Origin: JBARCX01 sp049794535 | GTDB lineage: Bacteria > Pseudomonadota > Gammaproteobacteria > Xanthomonadales > Rhodanobacteraceae | Assembly: GCA_049794535.1 (NCBI GenBank) | Contig: JBARCX010000118.1 | Location: 1 to 12,003 of the forward strand | DNA length: 12,003 nucleotides | Reading direction: 5' to 3' | Part shown: positions 5,998 to 12,003 of the stretch, in pieces | Layout of the letters: each line of letters starts with the position of its first letter | How positions within the stretch are numbered: the first letter of the stretch is position 1 | Position numbers and translations under genes: made by a program | Notes under the pieces: generated by a model | Databases searched by the model: none | What the model saw: the letters and a program-made list of their open reading frames with translations, nothing else | What the model was told of the DNA's origin: nothing

Positions 5998-8097
5998 ATG
6001 TCTTACGTGTACTTCAACGAGCAGGACAACGCAGGTATTGCCAGTGCATCTATGCGTCGCTGGCCGATGCGTGCATCGCGTCTTGCCATGGGCGTGCTGT
6101 GTGCATTGTTTGCGTGCGGCGGTGCGGCCCTTGCTGACGATGCCGGTATCGCCAACCCTGGCGCGCCAACGTTCGCGAGCCAGGCCGGCCAGGACAGCTT
6201 TGGCAATGCGGCCATCGATGCCCATTGGAAAGTGGCTGACGATCATTTGACCGACATGACGATCACCCGTCATGACGGTAGCCAAACGTTGACGATCAAA
6301 GCGCCATTCGCTTTGACATTCGCCGACGGAAAAACCATCACGGCGAGCGACATGCGCCTACTGGCATCGCCGAGCGAGCAAGCGTTGCCGGTGAATGCGA
6401 AAGCCTCGCGCCTGGCGGAGCGTTTGCCAGGGCAGGGCACCCACGCCAGTTTCGGCGATGCCGATGGTCGCTTCCGTGTCGATTGGCAGTTAGTGCAGCG
6501 TGACGGTTCCGCTTATCTGCGCGAAATCGTGACGATCACCGCGCTCAAGCAGGACGAAAGCATCACCAGCGTGTCGCTGTTTCCGGCGGAAGCCGATGGC
6601 GCCTTGGTTGATGGCGATGTGAATGGCTCGCCGGTGGTCGTGGGGCAAGCCGGTGCCGAGCAGATGTATCTCGGTTTCGAAGACCCATTGTCCAGTAGCG
6701 AGACGCGTGGAAAGCGTGTGGCACTCACCATGGCGCGCACGCTTCCGCTGCATAAGGGTCAGTCGATCACCTATTCAGCAGTCGCTGGAGCGGTACGCGA
6801 TGGTCAGCTGCGTCGTGATTTCGCCACGTATATCGAGCGCGAACGGGCGCATCCGTATCGTCCGTTCCTGCATTACAACTCCTGGTACGACATCGGTTAC
6901 TTCACGCCCTATACCGAAGCGCAGGCGCTGGATCGCATCAACACCTTTGGCCAGGAACTTACCGTCAAACGCGGCGTGAAGCTTGATTCGTTCCTGTTCG
7001 ACGATGGTTGGGACGATCGCTCCGGTAGCTGGAATTTCAGCAAAGATTTTCCGCGTGGCTTCGCGCCGTTGCGTGATGCTGCCGCCAAGTACGGCGCAGC
7101 ACCTGGCATGTGGTTGTCACCCTGGGGTGGCTATGGTCCGCCAGCGAAAGAGCGTGCAGACCGCGGCGCCAAGTCGGGCTACGAGATCATCGATGGTGGC
7201 CTCGCACTGTCCGGCCCGAAGTACTACAAGCAATTCCACAACACCGTGATGGAATTGGTCACCAAGGACGGCATCAACCAGTTCAAGTTCGATGGTACGG
7301 GTAACGCAGACAAGGTGTTTCCGGGCAGCGTCTTCGACAGCGATTTCAGTGCGGCGATCCAGCTGATCAAGGATATTCGCGAAGCCAAGCCGGATACCTT
7401 CATCAACCTCACCACGGGCACCACCGCATCCCCGTTCTGGCTGCGCTATGCCGATTCGATCTGGCGTGATGGCGAGGATGATTCATTGGCCGGCGTCGGC
7501 AGCAAGCGCGAGCGTTGGATCACCTATCGCGATCAGCAGACTTACCAGAACGTGGTGATCAAGGGTCCGCTGTATCCGATCAATTCGCTGATGCTCCACG
7601 GCATCATCTATGCGAAGGAGAATCGCAACCTCAACACCGACCCAGGGCATGACTTCTCTAACGAAGTGCACTCCTACTTCGCCACCGGTACGCAGTTGCA
7701 GGAGATGTACATCACGCCGTCGCTGCTCACCACGTCTGACTGGGATACGTTGGCAGAGGCTGCACTCTGGTCGCGTACGAATGCCGATGTATTGCGTGAC
7801 ACGCATTGGATCGGTGGTGATCCGGGTCGCTTAAACGTCTATGGCTGGGGTGCATGGTCGCCGAAGAAATCCATCATCACGTTGCGTAACCCGGATGCGA
7901 AACCGCAGTTGGCAGTGATCGATCTGGATCGCCAGCTGGAATTGCCGAAGGATGCGGCGCATCGCTTCACCGTGCAGGATGTCTGGAAGACGGGTGGCAG
8001 TGATGTGCCGAAGCAGCTGGATGCCGAGCATGTGCAGAGCATCACGCTGGCGCCGTTCGAAGTGCTGACGCTGGAGTTGAGCCCGGCCGGAAGCTGA
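5998..8097 (+). CDS. Exported clan GH-D glycoside hydrolase (GH27/GH36-like), putative alpha-galactosidase or alpha-N-acetylgalactosaminidase
   Basis: Secreted or periplasmic enzyme, 699 residues from the ATG at 5998 (AGAGG 5 nt upstream). A signal peptide, RRWPMRASRLAMGVLCALFA to ALA/DD (cut near residue 47), is preceded by 18 extra residues; a start at Met19 (6052) would give a normal signal but lacks a good ribosome site. Residues 50-280 form a beta-rich N-terminal domain, 285-600 a TIM-barrel catalytic domain, and 600-699 a C-terminal beta domain. Barrel motifs match clan GH-D from memory of human alpha-galactosidase A: FLFDDGWDD (332-340), FPRGFAPLRD (351-360), FKFDG with predicted nucleophile Asp432, and IWRDGEDD with predicted acid/base Asp494 in a WR-x3-D pattern; the 62-residue gap equals the family spacing. 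Retaining cleavage of alpha-linked Gal or GalNAc is expected. Homologues are, from memory, sometimes mislabelled 'enterotoxin'; nothing here suggests a toxin. Exact GH family and specificity cannot be settled by eye. Confidence 0.8.
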   Translation: MSYVYFNEQDNAGIASASMRRWPMRASRLAMGVLCALFACGGAALADDAGIANPGAPTFASQAGQDSFGNAAIDAHWKVADDHLTDMTITRHDGSQTLTIKAPFALTFADGKTITASDMRLLASPSEQALPVNAKASRLAERLPGQGTHASFGDADGRFRVDWQLVQRDGSAYLREIVTITALKQDESITSVSLFPAEADGALVDGDVNGSPVVVGQAGAEQMYLGFEDPLSSSETRGKRVALTMARTLPLHKGQSITYSAVAGAVRDGQLRRDFATYIERERAHPYRPFLHYNSWYDIGYFTPYTEAQALDRINTFGQELTVKRGVKLDSFLFDDGWDDRSGSWNFSKDFPRGFAPLRDAAAKYGAAPGMWLSPWGGYGPPAKERADRGAKSGYEIIDGGLALSGPKYYKQFHNTVMELVTKDGINQFKFDGTGNADKVFPGSVFDSDFSAAIQLIKDIREAKPDTFINLTTGTTASPFWLRYADSIWRDGEDDSLAGVGSKRERWITYRDQQTYQNVVIKGPLYPINSLMLHGIIYAKENRNLNTDPGHDFSNEVHSYFATGTQLQEMYITPSLLTTSDWDTLAEAALWSRTNADVLRDTHWIGGDPGRLNVYGWGAWSPKKSIITLRNPDAKPQLAVIDLDRQLELPKDAAHRFTVQDVWKTGGSDVPKQLDAEHVQSITLAPFEVLTLELSPAGS

Positions 8098-8112
8098 GTA
8101 CGTTCCGTTTGA

Positions 8113-8144
8113 ATCGTTATTCCAGCTTCGGTTGGGATAACGAT
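8113..8144 (+). terminator. Stable UUCG-capped hairpin downstream of the clan-D hydrolase gene
   Basis: Arms 8113-8126 and 8131-8144 give a 14-bp stem with two G-U wobbles, closed by C(TTCG)G, an exceptionally stable tetraloop. It starts 15 bp after the stop codon. There is no T-run directly after it (a T5 run comes only at 8161-8165), so it may be a 3'-end stabiliser or a weak/Rho-assisted terminator. Confidence 0.55.
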
Positions 8145-8198
8145 GGGTCGAGATGGACGCTTTTTAACTCGTCATTGACCAGCTTCGCTGTTGAGATG

Positions 8199-8354
8199 CG
8201 CCTCAGCGTGGGCTGGAGTCCAGTGGAGATACCGCCATGGGCAGGCGACAACCTTGGGTCTATATGGCTATAGGTCTCAGCTAAAAATCTGGGGCTTGAG
8301 CGACGACGCACATCTGTCCGTGGTCGCCACTGGGCCCCAGCCTACGCTGGGGCG
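8199..8354. repeat. Inverted pair of a 32-bp dispersed-type repeat
   Basis: Segment 8199-8230 and the reverse complement of 8323-8354 match at 26 of 32 positions. The second copy contains its own hairpin: CCCCAGC (8335-8341), loop CTAC, GCTGGGG (8346-8352). The two copies face each other across 92 bp, the arrangement of a REP/BIME-like or miniature inverted-repeat element. From memory, the core resembles intergenic repeats common in xanthomonads. Confidence 0.6.
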
Positions 8355-8356
8355 AC

Positions 8357-8408
8357 GGTGAGGGGCATGTGCGGTATACGGCGACGCCGCACTCTCATGC
8401 CCCTCACC
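8357..8408. repeat. 13-bp perfect inverted repeat
   Basis: Arms 8357-8369 (GGTGAGGGGCATG) and 8396-8408 (CATGCCCCTCACC) are perfect complements. The enclosed 26 nt can pair further (TGCGG with CCGCA). It lies directly between two other palindromes and is probably part of the same repeat cluster. Confidence 0.65.
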
Positions 8409-8415
8409 TTACACT

Positions 8416-8443
8416 CGTCATTCCTGCCTGCGCCGGAATGACG
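8416..8443. repeat. Palindromic 'VIPAxAGMT' intergenic repeat
   Basis: CGTCATTCC (8416-8424) and GGAATGACG (8435-8443) are perfect arms around a 10-nt loop. When translated in one frame this gives VIPACAGMT, the familiar spurious peptide produced by a widespread dispersed palindrome in Xanthomonadales and other Proteobacteria. This explains why the open frame extends upstream of the real GH35 start. Confidence 0.75.
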
Positions 8444-8491
8444 GTGAGGTTAGGCAGACTTGGCCGTCATCACTTGCTCCTGGAACCATGC

Positions 8492-10366
8492 ATGCTGCGT
8501 AGAGATTTCCTCCGGATTGCCGCACTCACACCGTGTATCGCGCTGGGTCTTGGCGCAGTAGCCGATACGGTGATGGCATCGCCAAATACCGGGCCAGAGC
8601 CATTACCCAATGGACGCACGCGTCAGTTCACGCTTGGCAAACAACAATTCCTGCTCGACGGAAAGCCCTTCCAGATCCGTAGCGGCGAGATGCATCCAGC
8701 GCGGATTCCCGCCGAATACTGGTTACACCGCATCCGCATGGCCAAGGCCATGGGGCTCAACACCATTGCCGTCTACGTGATGTGGAATGCATTGGAGTCC
8801 GAGCCCGGCGTGTTCGATCTGAAAACCGGCAGTCGCGACTTCGTCCGTTTCATCCAGCTGTGTCAGCAGGAGAGCATGTGGGTTTACCTACGGCCCGGCC
8901 CTTATGTTTGCGCGGAGTGGGATTTCGGTGGCCTGCCGCCGTATCTGCTGCGTAACTCCGATCTACGCGTGCGCACCTGGAGTGACCCGCACTACACCGA
9001 AGCGGTGAAGCGTTATCTGGATGTGATCGCACCGGCCGTTGCACCACTGATGGCGAACCGTGGCGGCCCGATTTTGATGATGCAGATCGAGAACGAATAC
9101 GCCTCGTTCGGCAACGACCTGAGTTATCTCGAGCAATTGCAGGCCATGTGGAAGGAGCGCGGTATTGAAGGGCCGTTCTCGGTTTCCGATGGGCTCGGAC
9201 AAATCCAGAAAGAACACACCTATGTGCCAGGCGCGGCTTTAGGGCTGGATGGCGATACCGATTTCGCCGCCGCACAAATCATCGCTGGTGAAGCACCGGT
9301 ATGGGTGGGTGAAGGCTATCCCGGTTGGTTGACGCACTGGGGCGATCCCGACTTTCAGCATGGCGACTATGCCAAGACACTGAGTCAGCTGCTCGAGCAA
9401 GGGCGCTCGTTCAATCTCTACGTAGTGCATGGCGGTACCAATTTCGGATTCACCGCAGGCGCCAATGCAAACAACGACTACTCGAACTTCGAGCCGGTCA
9501 TCACCAGTTACGACTACGGTGCGCCGATCAATGAGCGCGGTGAGCCAACAGCTGATTACCATCGCTTTCGCGCACTGATCGCAAGCCATGTAAGCCATCG
9601 CTTGCCGGATCTGCCAGCGCAACCACCCGCCATACCGTTCCCCGCAATCACCGCACAGCCGTATGCCTCACTGTGGGACAACCTGCCGACGGCAAAGCAG
9701 GTGACCAAGCCGCAGTCCAACGAGGAGCTGTTCGCGCAGGATCACGGCATGGTGGTGTACCGCAAGGCACTGCATGCCGGCGGTAAGTTGAAGATCGATG
9801 GTTTGCGCGATTACGCCACCGTATTCAGTGGTGGTCACTATCTCGATTACCTATCGCGCGTGCACAAGCCCGGTCTGCATGATCTTCAAGAGATCGCTGT
9901 TCCAGCGCACGACAAAAATGCTGATGCTGAGCTAGCCATCCTGGTCGATAGTTTTGGTCACGTCGGCTATGGTCAGGCGATGTATGACCGCAAAGGCATT
10001 CTTGGCAGCATCCAGCTCGATCAACACGAACTGCAAGACTGGAATGCGCACAGCCTGCCGTTGGATGAGACCTACCTCGCCACGCTGAAGCCGTTGAAAG
10101 ACAGCTCATCGCGTCCGGGTTTGTTTTTCAAAGCCAAGCTTAAGCTCAATCAGCTGGGCGATACCTATATCGACATGAGCGCTTGGAACAAGGGCTATGT
10201 ATGGGTAAACCGTCGTCTACTCGGTCGCTACTGGCATATCGGGCCACAGCAGCGTCTGTATTGCCCGGCATCCTGGTTACAGCATGGCGATAACGAGGTG
10301 CTGGTTTTCGACATGCACCGCACTACAGCAGCTCCCATCCATGGCGTGGACAAACTGAGCGGTTAG
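8492..10366 (+). CDS. GH35 beta-galactosidase, Tat-exported
   Basis: Retaining exo-beta-galactosidase of family GH35, 624 residues from the ATG at 8492. The frame is open further upstream to 8369 (GTG), but those 41 codons run through palindromic repeats, whereas 8492 starts exactly at a twin-arginine signal (MLRRDFLRIAAL) with TGGA about 7 nt upstream. The catalytic barrel spans about 50-370: FLLDGKPFQIRSGEMHP, AVYVMWNALE, YLRPGPYVCAEWDFGGLP, QIENEY with acid/base Glu202, VGEGYPGWLTHWG with nucleophile Glu274, and VVHGGTNFGF. Both Glu assignments follow human GLB1 Glu188 and Glu268. Beta-sandwich domains follow, with the usual YVWVNRRLLGRYWHIGPQ near 569-586. Length fits the bacterial family. 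It would remove terminal beta-Gal from the glycan in the periplasm or at the cell surface. The lectin-domain gene follows after 26 bp, so the two are probably co-transcribed. Confidence 0.93.
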   Translation: MLRRDFLRIAALTPCIALGLGAVADTVMASPNTGPEPLPNGRTRQFTLGKQQFLLDGKPFQIRSGEMHPARIPAEYWLHRIRMAKAMGLNTIAVYVMWNALESEPGVFDLKTGSRDFVRFIQLCQQESMWVYLRPGPYVCAEWDFGGLPPYLLRNSDLRVRTWSDPHYTEAVKRYLDVIAPAVAPLMANRGGPILMMQIENEYASFGNDLSYLEQLQAMWKERGIEGPFSVSDGLGQIQKEHTYVPGAALGLDGDTDFAAAQIIAGEAPVWVGEGYPGWLTHWGDPDFQHGDYAKTLSQLLEQGRSFNLYVVHGGTNFGFTAGANANNDYSNFEPVITSYDYGAPINERGEPTADYHRFRALIASHVSHRLPDLPAQPPAIPFPAITAQPYASLWDNLPTAKQVTKPQSNEELFAQDHGMVVYRKALHAGGKLKIDGLRDYATVFSGGHYLDYLSRVHKPGLHDLQEIAVPAHDKNADAELAILVDSFGHVGYGQAMYDRKGILGSIQLDQHELQDWNAHSLPLDETYLATLKPLKDSSSRPGLFFKAKLKLNQLGDTYIDMSAWNKGYVWVNRRLLGRYWHIGPQQRLYCPASWLQHGDNEVLVFDMHRTTAAPIHGVDKLSG

Positions 10367-10392
10367 TCGCGCGATTACCTACAGGGTTAGAT

Positions 10393-11517
10393 ATGAAAGC
10401 CATCCAAGGGTTTTGCTGTTGGTTCGTCGTATGTCTGTTGGGCCTATTTCCATTGCTTGCGTCAGCCTCAGATACACCAGGCAGCTACACCAACTACGCG
10501 TTCGCCCCGACCGTCACCGGGCTTGATTCGGTCGACTTCGCGATTACCGTCAATACGGACCCTGGTTATCAATCCAACCTTTACTGGAGCAATCAGTTCG
10601 ATCTGGTGGGCGCGAAAGGTTCCGGCGGTTACACCGGCATGCAGAGCAACGGTGGCGATCCACGGATGTTTTTGTTCTCGGTATGGAATGCCACCGAATC
10701 CAAACCCGGCGCCAAAGGCAGCTATTGCCTGCGCTTCGGTGGCGAGGGCGTAGGGCAGAGCTGTCGCATGGCGCACGAGTGGAAGCAGGGTCACACCTAT
10801 CGCTTTCATGTGGCGTTCGAAGGTGATCGGTGGCTTGGCGTCACCGTAACCGATCTCACCAGCCACGAATCATTCAAGCTCGGCAGCATTCGCACTGCGG
10901 CTAACCAGATATCGCCCAAGGGCATGGTGAACTGGGCCGAGTACTTCGAATGGAACGAGCCCGACGCATCCTGTTATGACCAGCCCTACACCAGTGCGGA
11001 CTTTGCGTTGCCCAGTGGGAACAATGGTAGTGCGATAGCCACGGTGGCCAGCACCAAGGTCAGCAAGAGCTGCGCGCCCTACAGTGTGGTCAGTAAGAGC
11101 GCCGACGGGACCGTACAGCGCAATGCCATCGGCAACTCAGTACGTGGTGCGATCACCGGCGCTGACCATCGTTGTCTGGCAGCGAGTAATGACTCCGCAC
11201 ATACCTCGGCCATCAGCACCCAGTGTAAGGATGGTCGTAATCAGGCGTGGGTGTATGCCTTAGATAAAACCTTGCGGTTGCAAAACAACCGATGCCTGAG
11301 TGTGGGCGATGGCAAGGCTGCATCGAGGGCTGCCATCGACGTGGCAACGTGCAATGCAGGGCCGAACCAACAATGGGTGCTTGCCAATGCGCAGCTGCGC
11401 AATCGGTCATCCGGCCTCTGCCTTACCACACCGGACAAGGGTGAGTCGCTAACCGTGGATGCGTGTCAGAGTGCTGTAAATCAGCGCTGGGTACTTCCAC
11501 TGATTCCGCCACGCTGA
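10393..11517 (+). CDS. Secreted DUF3472 and ricin-type beta-trefoil lectin protein
   Basis: Exported two-domain protein of 374 residues with a Sec signal peptide (1-25, cleavage ASA/SD) and AGGG 6 nt before the ATG. Residues about 27-230 resemble DUF3472 (YWSNQFDLVGAKGSGGYTGMQ, DPRMFLFSVWNA), a jelly-roll-like domain often found in carbohydrate-active proteins; its function is not known to me. Residues about 250-370 form one ricin B-type beta-trefoil with three repeats, each carrying the Q-x-W signature (NQAWVY 283-288, NQQWVL 325-330, NQRWVL 363-368) and Cys pairs of the type seen in R-type lectins (261/278, 301/320, 343/358). Ricin-type lectins commonly bind Gal or GalNAc, which fits the neighbouring galactosidases. 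No catalytic residues are recognised. It could be a surface or secreted glycan-binding partner, or an uncharacterised enzyme with a binding module. Confidence 0.8.
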   Translation: MKAIQGFCCWFVVCLLGLFPLLASASDTPGSYTNYAFAPTVTGLDSVDFAITVNTDPGYQSNLYWSNQFDLVGAKGSGGYTGMQSNGGDPRMFLFSVWNATESKPGAKGSYCLRFGGEGVGQSCRMAHEWKQGHTYRFHVAFEGDRWLGVTVTDLTSHESFKLGSIRTAANQISPKGMVNWAEYFEWNEPDASCYDQPYTSADFALPSGNNGSAIATVASTKVSKSCAPYSVVSKSADGTVQRNAIGNSVRGAITGADHRCLAASNDSAHTSAISTQCKDGRNQAWVYALDKTLRLQNNRCLSVGDGKAASRAAIDVATCNAGPNQQWVLANAQLRNRSSGLCLTTPDKGESLTVDACQSAVNQRWVLPLIPPR

Positions 11518-11529
11518 GTTGTTGCTGGT

Positions 11530-11606
11530 GTAGGTGGGGGTGAGCTAGCGAACCCCAACGCGGAGGTGCATCGATGTTGGGTATCGCCTCGCTCCGCCCA
11601 ACTTAC
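11530..11606. repeat. 77-bp imperfect inverted repeat of a dispersed intergenic type
   Basis: Arms 11530-11559 and 11576-11606 are imperfect reverse complements around a 16-bp centre. The inner parts CCCAAC (11554-11559) and GTTGGG (11576-11581) match exactly, and the right arm also folds on itself (GTTGGG with CCCAAC at 11597-11602). From memory the GTTGGGTATCGC...CCCAAC core is a very common proteobacterial intergenic repeat. It lies 12 bp after the lectin-protein stop codon and is followed by an A-rich tract, so it could also serve as a transcription end point. Confidence 0.6.
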
Positions 11607-11626
11607 AAAAAATTGTGCGACGGATT

Positions 11627-11653
11627 TAATACCCATCGATTTCCTGCCGTCTT
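11627..11653 (+). promoter_or_regulatory. Possible sigma-28 (FliA) promoter of the flagellin gene
   Basis: TAAT (11627-11630), a 15-bp spacer, then GCCGTCTT (11646-11653). The flagellar sigma-28 consensus is TAAA-N15-GCCGATAA, so the -35 core, the spacer and the GCCG match, but the last four bases are poor. It lies about 70 bp upstream of the flagellin ATG, a plausible distance. No convincing sigma-54 (TGGC-N8-TGC) element was found. Confidence 0.4.
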
Positions 11654-11723
11654 GTCAGGGTGTGGCCACTCACTCCGACTGGCAACGCTCCATTCGAAGC
11701 CATTGACCCAAGGAATCTCCCCC

Positions 11724-12003
11724 ATGTTAAGCCTGCACACCAACTCCTCCGCGCTGACCATCCAGAAGAATCTGGGCAAGACGCGTGAACAGCTGAACAC
11801 CTCGATGACCCGCCTGGGCACGGGTTTCCGTATCAACTCGGCGAAAGACGATGCCGCCGGCCTTCAGATCGCCACCCGTTTGGCCGCGCAGACCCGCGGT
11901 ATGGCCGTGGCCTCGCAGAACACGCAGAACGCCACCTCCATGTTGCAGACGGCCGAAGGCGCGTTGAGCGAGGCGAGCAGCATCCTGCTGCGCATGAAGG
12001 ATC
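11724..12003 (+). CDS. fliC: Flagellin, N-terminal part (3' truncated by window end)
   Basis: Major filament protein of the flagellum; the first 93 codons are present and the frame is still open at the window end. The ATG at 11724 has AAGGAA 8 nt upstream. The N-terminus (MLSLHTNSSALTIQKNLGKT, MTRLGTGFRINSAKDDAAGL, MLQTAEGALSEASSILLRM) carries all the conserved D0/D1 helix features of flagellins: SAL-x-xQ-x-L, RL-x-TG-x-RINSA-x-DDAAGL and QTAEGAL. The LQIATR-x-AAQTRGM segment and the short MLSLHT start differ from the MAQVINTN start of Xanthomonas flagellin and recall a second, lateral-type group, judged from memory. It belongs to a motility cluster rather than to the sugar locus. A flagellin-like hook-associated protein (FlgL) is unlikely because of the strong RINSAKDDAAGL match. 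Confidence 0.92.
   Translation, partial: MLSLHTNSSALTIQKNLGKTREQLNTSMTRLGTGFRINSAKDDAAGLQIATRLAAQTRGMAVASQNTQNATSMLQTAEGALSEASSILLRMKD

Larger units (their letters stand above)
8098..8491. other. Intergenic spacer with hairpin and palindromic repeats
   Basis: 394 bp without a credible gene between the clan-D hydrolase and the GH35 gene. It holds a UUCG hairpin (8113-8144), a T5 run (8161-8165), two inverted copies of a 32-bp repeat (8199-8230 and 8323-8354), a 13-bp inverted repeat (8357-8408) and a further palindrome (8416-8443). The stretch 8231-8322 shows nothing I can identify. No clear promoter was found for the GH35 gene, but it must lie here if the gene is transcribed on its own. Confidence 0.75.

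Noticed and set aside
5998..8097. Possible 'enterotoxin' reading of the 699-residue protein
   Set aside because: Database names of this kind are, from memory, attached to homologues, but the sequence shows a clan GH-D catalytic barrel with a signal peptide and no toxin feature.
8369..8491. N-terminal 41 residues of the GH35 open frame as a real protein segment
   Set aside because: The stretch is made of palindromic intergenic repeats and lies upstream of a well-formed Tat signal at 8492.
11603..11836. Minus-strand frame of 77 codons over the flagellin start
   Set aside because: It is antisense to the clear flagellin N-terminus and its ribosome site, and shows no recognisable domain.

Overview
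The window reads as part of a Gram-negative gammaproteobacterial chromosome, most likely from the Xanthomonadales (Rhodanobacteraceae such as Dyella, Luteibacter or Rhodanobacter, or a close relative). Reasons: moderately high GC with matching codon use; a large TonB-dependent receptor coupled to glycoside hydrolases, typical of xanthomonad carbohydrate-utilisation loci; and short palindromic repeats of the 'cgtcattcc...ggaatgacg' and 'gttgggtatcgc...cccaac' types, which from memory are common between genes in that group. No sequence search was run, so the taxon is inference.

Layout. Seven complete or partial genes at 1-11517, all on the + strand, look like one locus for using a galactose/galactosamine-containing glycan. 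(1) 1-570: C-terminal half of an AgaS-type sugar-phosphate isomerase/deaminase. (2) 570-1520 and 1517-2446: two PfkB-family kinases in an overlapping (1 bp and 4 bp) operon, the first ribokinase-like, the second of the tagatose-6-phosphate kinase/1-phosphofructokinase type. (3) 2447-2729: spacer filled by an imperfect tandem repeat of 79/81 bp. (4) 2730-5864: TonB-dependent outer-membrane receptor, followed by a good intrinsic terminator. (5) 5998-8097: exported clan GH-D (GH27/GH36-like) alpha-galactosidase or alpha-N-acetylgalactosaminidase. (6) 8098-8491: non-coding spacer with a UUCG hairpin and a cluster of palindromic repeats. (7) 8492-10366: GH35 beta-galactosidase with a twin-arginine signal. 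(8) 10393-11517: secreted DUF3472 + ricin-type beta-trefoil lectin protein, 26 bp downstream. (9) 11530-11606: a repeat-like inverted repeat. (10) 11724-12003: the start of a flagellin gene with a possible sigma-28 promoter, marking the end of the sugar locus.

How the genes may work together (inference). The GH35 enzyme would remove terminal beta-galactose and the clan-D enzyme would remove alpha-linked Gal or GalNAc. The ricin-type lectin would hold Gal/GalNAc glycans near the cell, and the TonB receptor would import the products. Inside the cell one kinase would phosphorylate the (amino)sugar, AgaS would convert galactosamine-6-phosphate to tagatose-6-phosphate, and the second kinase would make tagatose-1,6-bisphosphate. 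The deacetylase, the aldolase, an inner-membrane transporter and a regulator are not in the window and may lie upstream. A mucin-type core-1 glycan (Gal-beta-1,3-GalNAc-alpha) is an attractive substrate, but other alpha/beta-galactosides remain possible.
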